In this document: one piece after another, positions 22,659 to 33,997 of the stretch
How positions within the stretch are numbered: position 1 is the stretch's first letter
How the letters are laid out: each line of letters starts with the position of its first letter
DNA from: Glebionis coronaria
Lineage: Eukaryota > Streptophyta > Magnoliopsida > Asterales > Asteraceae
Direction of reading: 5' to 3'
Assembly: GCA_025667525.1 (NCBI GenBank)
Contig: CM046876.1
Coordinates: forward strand, 23,709,224 to 23,773,223
Length of the DNA: 64,000 bases
Position numbers and translations under genes: made by a program
The notes under the pieces: model-generated
What the model saw: only the letters and a program-made list of their open reading frames with translations
Database searches by the model: none
Told to the model about the DNA's origin: nothing

Positions 22659-24026
22659 TTGCTTTGCTCCGACGCCTTTGTCTTCGTCTTTTAGGATCTC
22701 CAGGTTGTGAACAGCATCAGCATCAGCATCTCGTAGCGTCTCCCAACATCAGCAGCATCAACCTTCAGTAACATCTCCAAGCTATGAGCGGCATCGACAA
22801 TCTTGTAGAATATCAGCAAGTGAACATACGCCTGAGATGATTTAGAATCGACTAGCGAATACTCGTGAAGTGTTGCAAGTGGAATACACATGGATTAAGG
22901 TACATGTAATACACATGAAATACGGTACGTGGAGTACACATGGAATGCACATGAAATGATCGGTATGGGCTCGATCATTTGTCATGATTTAAAGAAAGTA
23001 AACTGGTTAAACGGTTAGGAAAACCATCATGATAACCTGGCAGTATTAGCATAAACATCATTCTGGTTGCATAGAGAAACGCTAAAGTGTGGTTACACAA
23101 AATTCAACGATGATTTGCCTGACAGCATGATCAATGGAAACCAACCATGACTATCATGAAAGCATGATTCAAGAAATCTAACAATGTCTTGCAGGACAAC
23201 GTAAAAATCAAAAGAGGCGTGACACATAATTAACATGAAGACTGAATTATCCTGAGGAAACATGAAACCATCTATTACGAAGAAGTGTATAACATAATCA
23301 GCATGAAACTGAAGTTAACCATGACAGTATGAAGGCATACTTGACATAAAAACATAATACTTATGATGGGACATGAAAAATTTTATGCCAATTTAAATCA
23401 TGAGAAAAAATTTATGCAAGAAAAACAGTGCATGAATGCGTAATGTAGTTTATAAAACCGTTATATGTGCGAGGGAACGCCTATGGGTCGGTTCCAAAAC
23501 AAAAGACATGGCGAGGGGACGCCTATGGGTCGGTCCTAAAGTTAAAAGTTTCGATAAAAGCACATGCGACTAAATAGGGCCAGTCCTGTACCAACCATTA
23601 CTTAGTCAAAATTCCTGCAATAGATGACATATGATATAAATTCATGAATGCATGAAACATAAATAATTAAAAGTCATTGTCAAAACTTAACAGAAAAAAT
23701 TTTATGTGAAAATTATGAACTACTGGGGTTCAGTTCACATAATCACAGTTCACTAGGAACATCATGCATAGACACTGACACATAACTAAATATGGATGAC
23801 GGTTGTTCATTCCATATTGGTAAAACGATACTGGTGAAAACATCATGGTTAAAACGACAAGGTGCTGAAAACGTCATGGCTAAAACGAAAAGGTGCTGAA
23901 AACATAATGGTTAAAACAACAACGCGCTGAAACATCAATACGTGGAATAACAATCGTTGGCTTAGGAAGCTCCTGGTGACTACCCACTAGTCACAGGTCG
24001 AGTTTTAGAGCCTACAGGTCGAAGCC

Positions 24027-24041
24027 TTGGCTCTGATACCA
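24027..24041 (-). promoter_or_regulatory. gypsy-derived element primer binding site
   Basis: TTGGCTCTGATACCA on the plus strand is TGGTATCAGAGCCAA on the minus strand, complementary to the 3' end of initiator tRNA-Met. It sits four bases (TAAT) inside the 5' LTR. Confidence 0.9.
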
Positions 24042-24045
24042 TAAT

Positions 24046-27016
24046 TGTAACACCCCATTTTGATAAATGGAATGTCACGCGTAATTATGGCGTGTCATCA
24101 AAGCATGCAAGGTAATATGTAGTAAAACATACATGACCATAGGGACAACCGGAATCAAACATCGGTTCCCAAACATAAGTCCAAAACATAATAAAGTAAA
24201 TGAACTGAAAGAAAGACTAAACAAGCATAAATATATGAAGGAAACAGGAGAAGAAGTCTATGGCAGCTTCCATCCTATGCATGTCCTCCAAATGCTCGAG
24301 TCTTGGGTACCTGCCGTTTTGGGACATGGAAAGGAAAGTAACGGCTGAGCAAAACGCTCAGTGCACGGATATACAATATAGCATGAAATAGGATAAGCAT
24401 GTAACATATAATAGCGGAAGACTAAGTTCTGAGTAAACTGGTTAAGTATTAAGAAAACTGGTTTTATAGTTCGAAAAGCCTTATGTTTATCTTATGAAAA
24501 CTGTTTTAACATAAGTATACCATAGCCCATATAGGTCATGAAAAGGTCACGTGCATGAATACTTGGAGGGGTGACCTCATCATGCTGATTAGAGGGGATG
24601 CCTCTAATTAATATACTGGTTTGGGTAGGAGGGATCAACTCCTTGTGAAGGATGCAAGGCACACACCACATTCACCATGAAATACTGAATAAAACATGTA
24701 ACTAGGATGCACCCATACGCCCCACCTGATATAATAATATGGCCAAAACTGAAAAGGGACGCCACGAGCAATCACTCCGCCGTGGGGAAGTCATAACATC
24801 GGTGCCTCTAATGCTATGGTTATGGTACCTCCATAACTAGGTGAAACTGGTCATGCTTGTATATGGCTATAGATTATGCTAATTAAACATAAGCAGTTCA
24901 AAACAATAAAACAAATACTGGGGAAAACAGTTGGCTGCATACGGGGAAATCCTAATAAGGAAAGAATGTCCATACTGAAAGGACGGGAATCCGTACCTCA
25001 AGTCCAGTGAATGAACGGAAGAAAGACTCCTACTTCTGGATCACTAACGCTACATGAATACACACGTGTATAAGTATCGAATCACTGATTACGTACTGGG
25101 TTTTATGTCTCATCTTAGCTTACTTGGTATGTTTTAGGTCATGGTTTACTGTTTAAAGCCCTAAACTGTGTTTATCTTGTATTCTGATTAATTTGATTAA
25201 GTATTACTGGTATTTCATGTATTATTATACTTACTGTGTAATAATAAGTAACTTTCCAAAAATAGCAGGTTTCCAAAAATAGAAAGTTTCCAAAAATAGA
25301 AAGTTTCCAAAAATAGAAGTTACCAAAAATAGAAAGTTTCCAAAAATAGAAAGTTTCCAAAAATAGAAAGTTTCCAAAAATAGAAAGTTTCCTAAAATAG
25401 AATTTACTACTTAAAATAGATTAGTTTCTAAAAATAGAAAGTTTCCAAAAATAGATCAGCTGCCTTAATTAAATAAGTTTCCATATATAGAAGGTTTCCA
25501 TGATTAGATTAGCTGCCTGAAATAGATTGATTTCCATATATAGAAGGTTTCCATATTAGATTAGTTGCCTTATTTAATTAAGTTTCTATAAATAGAAGTT
25601 TCCATAATTAGAATTAAGCTGATTACATAAGCTAACATATAAGTCTAAGTGTTATAAGCTTATTTCTTAAGTCATATGATATAGTGTATAGTTTAATTAT
25701 TATTTCATGTATTTTAATTAAACTATAGGTTAAGCATTTTAATTAAAGTATAACATGTTTTAATTAAAATGAAATGAAAATACTTAGGTTAAAATGTGTA
25801 TTATTATTAATAATAATATAACCTAAGTCATGTCTAAATTAATTAATTATAGGCATGTTTTAATAATTAATTAATTATATCTTATAACATAAAATACTTA
25901 GGTTAAATTAATGTCATGATAAACTAATAATTAAAATAACCTAAGTCATGATTTAATTAATATTTCATGTTATTAATTAATTATATCCTAAGTTTATGAT
26001 TCATAAAAATTAACATGTAACATAGATCATGATTTAACCAACGAACCATGAATCGGGCATGAACTCGACACCGTACCCCGAGCCAAACTCGGGGCACGTG
26101 TGCCTCCTTGCTGCCGTGGGTCCCACATGAGCCAACCAAGACCAAAAATGGTCTTGGTGGTGGCGGCTAAAAAGAAACCGAACCCTCCCACGGGTTGATT
26201 AAACTAGGCGGCCAAAAACAAACACCCTCTTTTAACAACCTTTGATTTTAATTAACACCAAAACATGTTAGATCTATGATTAATTACCATGTTTTAATAA
26301 AAAAACAATAACATGTTCATGAACATAAACAAAGATTCAAAAGAATTAAAAAGAAGGGTTTAAAAAGGTATACCACTATGTAGCTTGGAAAAGGATGAAC
26401 AAACACTGATTATAGCAATTGTTTTAAGATCAAAATCAACCAATCACCCTCCTATGGTGATCTTAGGGTGGCGGCATAAAGAGGAGAAAAGAGGAGGAGA
26501 GAAAACTCTTTTAGGGTTTTTGTTTATTTTCTTGAAAAAGTGAAAATGAAATGAAAAGTTACATAACCCCCCTTTTCTTGTAAAAATTCCATGGGCTAAG
26601 CCCATTATGGTTGTTGTGCCGTGGGTATGGGGGCCCCACATGGGGTACCCGTACCTTTCTCGTGTCCCGATGTTTCGTGTTCGTTCGTGGTTAAACGTGT
26701 TCGTGTCTGAAGCGTTTCTGTTTATTTTATCATGTAGTTTATCGTAATCTTAACGCTCGTAATTATATTATATGTATTTACGTAATTATTCTAGTTCGTA
26801 TTTTAAATGGTGATCATGATTTAATTATGTTCACGTGACATATTTATTAATTGTTTATCATGGGTTCGTACGTAATCGATACTTGTCATGTCATACACGT
26901 ATGCACTTACTTGATTAATAGCACATGAATGTGATCAATACTGAATAAGGTAAGTTTTAATCTAGGACGTACGATCTTAAGGGCACTATTCATGGTAAAA
27001 GCATGCGGGTTTTACA
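24046..27016 (-). repeat. gypsy-derived 5' LTR
   Basis: 2,971 bases, TG...CA, ending TTTTACA directly before the GTCTT duplication. The LTRs are non-coding; small open frames in them appear twice because the LTR is duplicated. Confidence 0.93.
25252..25399. repeat. 17-bp tandem array in the 5' LTR
   Basis: The counterpart of the array at 18111-18260 in the other LTR, same unit and nearly the same copy number, so it was present before this insertion. Confidence 0.9.
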
Positions 27017-27203
27017 GTCTTAGTTTAATAATATTCCCATATTATTAATCGACAACAGACATTTAGAACATAACAATTATTCATGGATTAAAACATGTAA
27101 AATAGTATACAAAATCAAATAACAGAAAATAAACGAAACTCGATCTTTATTTCATCAATTCAATAATGTCTTAACATCCTTTATCCAAATACTAATCACA
27201 GAT

Positions 27204-27515
27204 TTATTGCATGAATTCGCTAGCTAGTTGCAGTCCAATAGCCTTGTCATGCTTAACTACCTTTGGTCTAGGCAAAGCCTTAGTAAAAGGATCAGCTACG
27301 TTATCGTCTGTGTGAACTTTAATTAATTTTATTTCACGAGCTTCAACTTGTTCTCGAACGTAGTGATATCTACGTTTAAAGTGTATGGCACCTTTCATGA
27401 CTCCAGAAGCATTGACGAATATAATTGCAGCAGATTTGTCACAATATATATCAACAGGTTCTTTAATTGAAAGCATCATCCCAAGATCTCCAATAAGATT
27501 CCTAATCCAAACCAC
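27204..27515 (-). pseudogene. copia RNase H, internally deleted
   Basis: A 103-codon frame with VDIYCDKSAAI and the C-terminal VREQVEAREIKLIKVHTDDNVADP-type segment of copia RNase H. Directly upstream, the reverse transcriptase frame ends at about 27534, and the usual RNase H start, including its STxEAEY active-site segment, is missing. I infer an internal deletion of several tens of codons. Confidence 0.85.
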
Positions 27516-27533
27516 TTTTGGTTATGTATATTG

Positions 27534-28064
27534 CTACCCTTTGAATACCAAAACATTTCTTTTCGTATTCCTCAAATAGTACAGAAAATGTTTAACAGCA
27601 GTCCAGTGGAGCTTCCCTGGATTCTGTTGGTATCTACTGACCAAGTGTTGAGAAAACGCCACATCAGGCCTTGTGCATCTAACATCATACATTATAGATC
27701 CTATAGCCGAAGCGTAAGGCACCTTCTGCATGTATGCCTCCTCTTCAGGAGTTGATGCATCCACCTCATGACTCAGATTATGCTTAACTTCTATAGGTTG
27801 ATAACCTTTCTTAGAGTTATGCATGTTATACTTCTTCAATATCTTATCAATATAAGCATCTTGACTAAGACCAATTAACAGTCTTTTCCTATCTCGATAG
27901 ATTTTAATTCCCAGAATATATGCAGCATCTCCCAAATCCTTCATATAAAAACATTTACCAAGATAATCCTTAACTTCCTTAAGTATTGGAATTTTACTTC
28001 CCATGATTAATATGCCATCGACATATAAAATTAGGAACACTACATTACTCCCACTAGCTTTGCG
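27534..28064 (-). pseudogene. copia reverse transcriptase, C-terminal part
   Basis: Continues the enzyme after the solo-LTR insertion. The catalytic motif reads FLILYVDGIL: the second Asp of the copia YVDD motif is Gly, which should abolish polymerisation. Downstream, KDLGDAAYILGIKI and the PYASAIGSIMYDVRCTRPD segment are well kept. Confidence 0.92.
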
Positions 28065-28069
28065 ATATA

Positions 28070-28772
28070 TGTTGGGAATCTAAACTTGTTAGATTCCCTG
28101 ATCATAGAGTTAAACATAATTAAGCTGTTAGATAGTCCCTTGTCTGTGCCTAGGAGGCAGGCAAGTATCGCAAGACTTACAGAGATCCAAGTCTCTGTGA
28201 GCAACCTCAGAGGAGTCCATGTCAGAGACATTGTCAAAGAAGTCAAAGATTACTTGAAGACATACTCATTGGCTGTGATGGATAACAGCCAAGATGTATC
28301 AGGGACTCTGAGGGTTTGAGGGTTAACATGGGTGGCAATACCCTGTTAACACTCAGCACACTTTGGACATGTCATTTGTGTGTTCGAGACTATGAAGAAA
28401 AAGGAAACTGTTTTGACAACTGTTTCCTTAAAGCATAATGGAAGACTACCAAGAATAGAAGAGCATCATGTGACTGATGTCTGAAAAGTGAAAGCTTGTG
28501 TAGTCACCATCAAGTACTATTTAGGTCAACCTCGTATCACTATAAATACGATGTGTATCCATGCATTAATGGTCAACACTTTGAGTATATTCATAACATT
28601 ATTGCTTAGAACTTATAGAATCAAACAGCTGCGACTGTATTCATAAGTTAGGGTTTATAGTTGTTCAAAGTGTGCACAACACATTATCATCAAACGGTGT
28701 TATCCATAACACTTGTAATTATTTATTATACAATAATAAGATTACGTTTGAAAAGTAATACCTTGTGTTTCA
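28070..28772 (+). mobile_element. solo LTR inserted in the copia reverse transcriptase
   Basis: 703 bases starting TGTTGGGAATC and ending GTGTTTCA, flanked by ATATA on both sides (28065-28069, 28773-28777). Removing it and one ATATA joins the host reading frame exactly (…EPCVY then RKASG…), which proves insertion. TATAAATA at about 28551-28558 is a plausible promoter and suggests plus orientation. No internal region or second LTR is present, so this is a solo LTR left by recombination, or a very small element. Confidence 0.93.
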
Positions 28773-28777
28773 ATATA

Positions 28778-29300
28778 CACATGGCTCATCACGATTTTGA
28801 ATAAATCCGAAATTTTTGATTTCTTCATCAAATCGTTTATTCCATTGACGTGATGCTTGCTTCAAAACATAAATAGATCTTTAAAGTTTGTATACGCGTT
28901 TTGGATATTTAGGATCTACGTACCCTTCCGGTTGTTGCATATAGATGTCTTCATCTAAGCGACCATTCAAGAAGGTAGTTTTAACATCCATTTGCCATAT
29001 CTCATAGTCACAGTATGCTGCTATAGCTATGAGAATCTTAATAGCTCGTAAGTCTGCTACCGGAGAAAATTTCTCCTCGTAGTCTACGCCAAAAGTTTGA
29101 GTAAAACCTTTAGCTACTAAACGTGCTTTATAGGATTGTACTTCACCATCCATGTCGGTTTTCTTCTTGAAAATCCACCTATTTCTCACTACTTTAGCAT
29201 TTTTAGGCGTATCTACAAGAATCCAAACATCATTGATTTCCATGGATTTCATTTCCTCATTCATCGCAACTATCCATTTTGACTTTTCTGGATCAAGCAT
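28778..29300 (-). pseudogene. copia reverse transcriptase, N-terminal part
   Basis: Frame 28881-29300 includes WIFKKKTDMDGEVQSYKARL and VDYEEKFSPVADLRAIKIL, core copia reverse transcriptase motifs. The frame stops at 28881, and the next segment continues in another frame through about 28778 up to the solo LTR. At least one frameshift is therefore present. Confidence 0.9.
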
Positions 29301-29599
29301 TACGGATCGATAGTTAGCAGGTTCCCCAAGATCCCCTACTTCCTCCTCATCATCCTCAATGTTAAGACATAGTTTGCTTAGCGCACGTATAGTCCTTCCA
29401 GACCTACGTGGAGGAATTAATTTTGGTGGAGCTCCTAGACTTTCTGGATCTATTAGAATTTCTTTGCTAGTATTTTCAGAGGCAATGTATATTCTTGAAT
29501 TTCTTCAAAATCATAGTTTCTCCCACTGAATTCTTGATTTATAAGATCATTTTCAAGGAAGTCTCCATACGTATCAACAATAATTTTGTTCTCAGGCAG
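29301..29599 (-). pseudogene. copia integrase/reverse transcriptase linker
   Basis: Interrupted coding sequence between the integrase C-terminus and reverse transcriptase, acidic and Ser-rich on the minus strand as is usual for the variable copia linker. It contains stops. Confidence 0.6.
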
Positions 29600-30760
29600 C
29601 TAATAAAAGTAGTAACCCATACTTTCCTTAGGGTAACCTACAAAGATACATTTTACTGAGCGTTGTTGGAGTTTATCTCCAGAGTCATGTTTCACATACG
29701 CCTCACAACCCCAAATCTTTAAATAAGACAAATATGGCCTTTTGCCATGCCATAATTCATATGTTGTCTTATCAACCTTCTTTATGGGAACCATATTCAG
29801 AATACGAACAGCAGATTCTAGAGCATAGTCCCAAAAGGAAAAAGGTAAAGTTGTAAGATTAAACATAGATCGCACCATATCCAATAATGTACGATTTCTC
29901 CTTTCGGATACACCATTTTGTTGTGGAGTATATGGAGAAGTAAGTTTCTGAACAATTCCGTTCTCACTTAAATAATCTTTAAACTCTTGACTTAAATATT
30001 CACTGCCTCGATCGGAACGAAGAGATTTAATCTTCTTTCCTAGTTGCAATTCTACTTCCGCTTTAAACACTTTGAATGTTTCAAATACCTCATGTTTATG
30101 CATAAGTAAATAAACATAACCATAACGGCTATAATCATTCGTAAATGTTAAGAAGTAGCTAGCACCTTTCCTTGACACATGTCTAAGTGGTCCACTCACA
30201 TCAGTGTGTATCAAACCAAGTTGTTCAGTAGCCCTTTCAATATTGCTATTAAAAGGTTTCTTGGTCATCTTTCCAGAGATACAAGACTCACATATATCAA
30301 ATGATTCATCATTGATACTTTCATAAAGACCATCACGTTGAAGCTTTTGTATGTGAGTCTTCCCAATATGGGCAAGTCTACAATGCCAAAGATAAAAAGA
30401 GTTCTTGTCTAACTTTCTCTTCTTATTCATGCTAAAAACAGAAATAATCTTTCTCTTGGAATTATTATTATGCATGTTAATTTCAAAAACACCATTCACA
30501 AAAATTGCATCAAAATAGAATAAACCATCTTTAAAAACAGAAATTCTATTATTATCAATAGTGTAAATAAATCTAAGATCCAACATACTAGAAAAGGAAA
30601 TAACACCCCTAACAATTGTAGGTGCATAATGACAATCATTAAAACTCAGTACTAAACCCGAAGGTAAAACTAGATTAAATGTTCCTAAAGATTCAACCGC
30701 TGCTTGTGCGCCATTGCCCACTTGCAGATATTGTTCCCTATAGGTAAGCTTCTTTTCCAA
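29600..30760 (-). pseudogene. copia GAG-pre-integrase and integrase (386-codon frame)
   Basis: The longest retroelement frame in the window. In order it contains protease C-terminal sequence, the zinc-binding WHCRLAHIG..H..CESCISGK segment (HHCC), and the DDE core. The DDE core is seen as HTDVSGP (first Asp), LRSDRGSEY (second Asp) and NGVSERRNRTL (Glu). The RxxxCIFVGY segment follows near the end. All catalytic residues are in place, but the frame is cut off from protease by a frameshift and ends at a stop. Confidence 0.95.
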
Positions 30761-31107
30761 CTCAAATCCCTGCAGGGTATTACAAATGTTAATACCACAT
30801 CCGTATCATATACCCAGGAATTTGATTTGTATGTAAGATTAAATAACTCTATCATAAATAAGTTACCTGAAGATGTTACAGCACTAAGATCCGCCTTCTT
30901 CTTTATTTCTCGCAACTCTTCGAGATAAAGAGGGCAGTTCCTCTTACAGTGATCACTTGCTTTGCGATGGTGATAAGTCTCATCCTTTTGAGATTGACTC
31001 TTCTTGACAAAGTTCTGCTTGGGTTTAGAATAAGTCGCAACTTGTTTGCCCTTATCACCCTTGCCTTTGCCTTTCTTGTTGTTCTTGTGCGGTTTTGGAT
31101 TATTCAC
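30685..31107 (-). pseudogene. copia gag C-terminus and protease start
   Basis: A Lys-rich stretch is followed by a degraded zinc knuckle (CKRNC remains) and then NSWVYDTD. The aspartic protease motif D-T/S-G reads DTD, after which the frame departs from the protease sequence, which resumes in the frame of the next domain. It is separated from upstream gag by an in-frame TGA. Confidence 0.85.
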
Positions 31108-31772
31108 TCAACCCTTTTGTACATAAAGCACAAGAGGAGTAGAAGTAGATGCCTTGTCCTTTAACCCCTTTTCATAGTCAATGATCATTGCATGCAAATT
31201 ATTAACTGTCTTCCCCGTGCAACGCATATTATAGTTTCGAACAAAATCATTGAAGTCCTTGTTAAGGGACCTATTGATCAAGTTGATATCCATATTATGA
31301 TCATAGGGTTGTCCTAGTGCAATGAGTTGTTCCAAATAACCCATCATTTCCATATAATGGGCACTTACAGACTTTCCAGGAGCTTGCTTGCAACAATGCA
31401 AAACATCTACCAAGTCGTAGATCTCCACAGCTTGCGGCTTTTCGAACATAGCCTTGAGCTCATCAAGCATTCGCTTTGGTGAATATAGCTCATACTTCTG
31501 TTGAAGTGGATGAGCCATTTTTCCTAACATTAAAGCAGCCACCTTAGAGTGCTTCTTAACAGTAGCAGCGTGTTCAAGCCTTTGCGCATCAGATGCTCCT
31601 TCAGCAAGATCCTCCGGATAATGAGTAGTCAAGATATCGATAGTACCCGCTACTCTCAAGACAATTCTTAGTGAGCGATACCAATCATTGTGGTTTGGGC
31701 CAGTAAGTTCAGGACGATCAAAGAACCTTTGAACACAGAACTTATAGTCATATTGTTTTCGGGTTGAGCCAT
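31108..31772 (-). pseudogene. copia gag (UBN2-type)
   Basis: The frame 31108-31659 shows copia gag features such as MMGYLEQLIALGQP and VRNYNMRCTGKTVNNLHAM. The likely start ATG lies at 31770-31772 (MAQPEN), but that frame runs out after about 34 codons while the gag-like RPELTGPNHNDWYRSL segment sits in another frame. One frameshift is therefore present near the N-terminus. Confidence 0.88.
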
Positions 31773-33250
31773 TTCTACAGAAATAAGTTCAAATATTAGT
31801 ATTTTCAATAATACCTTTCAAGAAAATAAAATTACCCCGGTAATAAAAAAACCATAGTATTTCCTTGAAACTAGAATCCATATTGACATAAACTTATCAC
31901 ATCAGTTGATCTGCTAGTGACAAATGTATTCAACACGGTAACTTGTCGAACAATAATAGACAAACAAATTTGCAATTTCTAGATATTTTAGGGATTTACA
32001 TTGCCAAAAGTCATTTTTCATTGTAAACATGTTTTATCCCTACTTTACGCCTTAAGTTTCCAGATCTCACAGAGTAACTCAATCAATTCGACTAATCTAA
32101 AGAACGTAAAACCTTCATGTGCAATCTTATTCAGTCATGAAGTTTTCTCTCCATTACAACATCGTCCAAAATCTCATATAACGACAATTGTAACTTCAAG
32201 TGTTCGTCAATTAGATGGCATAAGACTTAAATTTAAGGTATAGATTTTTGGTGTCAAAAATCATGTATGGAGAAGCATGAATACATCTCCATAGCATTAG
32301 TTTAATAAAACTTTTAGTAAACCTTTTGGTGAGTCAAAAACTTCGCCTTAAAGCACAAGTTGAGGTATTGGTGAACCAAATTAAAAACTTTACCCACAAA
32401 TGTTCACAACGTACTTTTCTAGAATTCGGCTAAAGCACACAGCAATAACCATATTCATTGTGTTTCGGATGTGAATTTACGGCAAATCAACCTTAAGATA
32501 TAATGCAAAAGATAATCGTAGGTAATTTCAATTTGACGCACATGCGAGCCGGGAATTTGGTCAGCGACTAATGGCATAGCACCTCCTTCCTTAACCGGGT
32601 ACATGACCAGCGGTGCGTTAAACCCACTATATAGTTTGTCAAAAGGAGTAGGCCGTTAAATTATCATTGAAAATTATCAATCAACGTAATTCTATGTAAT
32701 TTAGATCTCTAAACAATTCATTAATTTGATTATGATTTAGTCCATATTATTTTTCTTGGAAAAAATACCCTTGTTTACAACATACAAAAAAACGCATGAA
32801 AACAAGTAGGTTAAAAAAACTAAATCAAATAGCCACATGCAAAACAATTTATTCAAAGAACATCAAATCTAGGGTTTTTATAAACATAGAAGTCTTCCTT
32901 AATTTTAAAACATTTGAATCAAGTAAAGCAAATAGCATATAAAATCATATGATCCGTGAAAAAACATGCATGTTCATCACGAATCTCCCACATACTCTTA
33001 ACAATTAAAATACTACGGATCGTAACCATACATGACATAACAATTAATCCATGCAAACATCTAAAGATTATACCATGTAATTTTAGGGTTTACAAAAAAA
33101 AATTATAAAATTTCGGCTAGGCCGATCTTTAAAAGCAAAAAAAACAAAACCCTAATTTTATTAAAACCTAAAAAACAACAAGTAATTTTAACTCAAATCA
33201 CCATTACTTAAAAAAAACTTTAGATCTCGATAATTATAACATGTTAAAAC
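31773..33250 (-). other. copia 5' untranslated leader
   Basis: About 1.5 kb between gag and the primer binding site without coding features, AT-rich. An 80-codon plus-strand frame at 32001-32243 is not conserved with anything I know. Confidence 0.7.
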
Positions 33251-33264
33251 GGCTCTCGATGCCA
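33251..33264 (-). promoter_or_regulatory. copia primer binding site
   Basis: GGCTCTCGATGCCA reads TGGCATCGAGAGCC on the minus strand, close to the tRNA-Met complement TGGTATCAGAGCC, one base inside the 5' LTR. Confidence 0.8.
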
Positions 33265-33265
33265 C

Positions 33266-33992
33266 TGATGGTTTATGAATTTCATAACAATTATATAATC
33301 ATAAGCAAAGATCAAAACACGTAATAGCGGAAGCGATTTAAGAAGATCATAATAACACAATTATAATTAATCGAATTAGGTTACATACCTTTATCCTAGC
33401 GAAGATCCACAAGATCACCAATTAGGGTTTATGAAGAACAGTACCAAGATATAGTTTAATGTAAAACTATACTACGCTCTTGTACACACGTAATGCGACG
33501 GGCTAACCGTGAGTCTAGCACGTATAAACGAAGCTTCTACGCTTGTGGAATAATTTACCCAACAACCTTAGAGAGGGGCAAGGACTAGATTCAAGAAATC
33601 AAAACCAAGAGGTTAAAAGGAACCCTAAAAAGGTGTTTGTCTTTTGGTTTGATCGCAGGAAAGAGGAGAGAGTGATGGGAAAAATTATGAGGGCTAAAGG
33701 TTGTTTATATAGGCTAGAAAAACTTTTTTCCTTCCCCTTTTGCCCTTGTAGCCGCGGGCCCAAGCCCACCCAAAGGTGGCTTCCAGAATTTTCCGTCTCC
33801 TTCTTTTCTTCTATTTAATTTCATAACTCTTAATTTATTTAACGATCGTTAGTTAAGCTTCGGTTCAATTTAATAAATATATTAAATACATTTATTAAAT
33901 AAAATTAACCCTTTACGTATTGTGTGCAATCCCGTAATCCCGAATGCGATCCTATCACACGACTATTAATTTTATGTCCATATAAACTTTCA
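33266..33992 (-). repeat. copia 5' LTR
   Basis: 727 bases, starting TGATGGTTTATG and ending AACTTTCA, followed by the GGCAC target duplication. Confidence 0.95.
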
Positions 33993-33997
33993 GGCAC

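Larger units (their letters stand above)
19876..24026 (-). other. interior of the gypsy-derived element
   Basis: Besides the three remnants, the interior shows short local duplications: a ~41-bp unit with GAACGCCTATGGGTCGGT at 23474-23540, a ~31-bp unit with AAGGTGCTGAAAAC at 23855-23935, and TGTCTTGAC-rich copies at 22190-22320. No open frame is long or conserved enough to be a gene. Confidence 0.7.
16906..27016 (-). mobile_element. non-autonomous Ty3/gypsy-derived element, young insertion
   Basis: Two ~2.97-kb LTRs (16906-19875 and 24046-27016) flank a 4.2-kb interior, and GTCTT is duplicated on both sides (16901-16905, 27017-27021). LTRs begin TGTAACACCCC. Just left of the right LTR, GGCTCTGATACCA is the reverse complement of the tRNA-Met primer site, which fixes the minus orientation. 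By eye the LTRs differ by about eight substitutions and two single-base indels plus the last few bases, so insertion was recent. The interior carries only decayed gag, reverse transcriptase and integrase remnants, so enzymes from another element must have moved it. Confidence 0.93.
15555..33992 (-). mobile_element. Ty1/copia LTR retrotransposon, host of two nested insertions
   Basis: Matching LTRs lie at 15555-16297 and 33266-33992, flanked by the same 5-bp duplication GGCAC (15550-15554, 33993-33997). The order on the minus strand is gag, protease, integrase, reverse transcriptase, RNase H, which is the copia order. The element is 18.4 kb only because it contains a 10.1-kb gypsy-derived element (16906-27016) and a 703-bp solo LTR (28070-28772). 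Removing these with one duplication copy each leaves about 7.6 kb. The polyprotein is broken at many points, so the element is dead. Confidence 0.95.

Noticed and set aside
28086..28319. 77-codon plus-strand frame inside the copia reverse transcriptase region
   Set aside because: It lies within the inserted solo LTR; no domain and no continuity with neighbouring frames.
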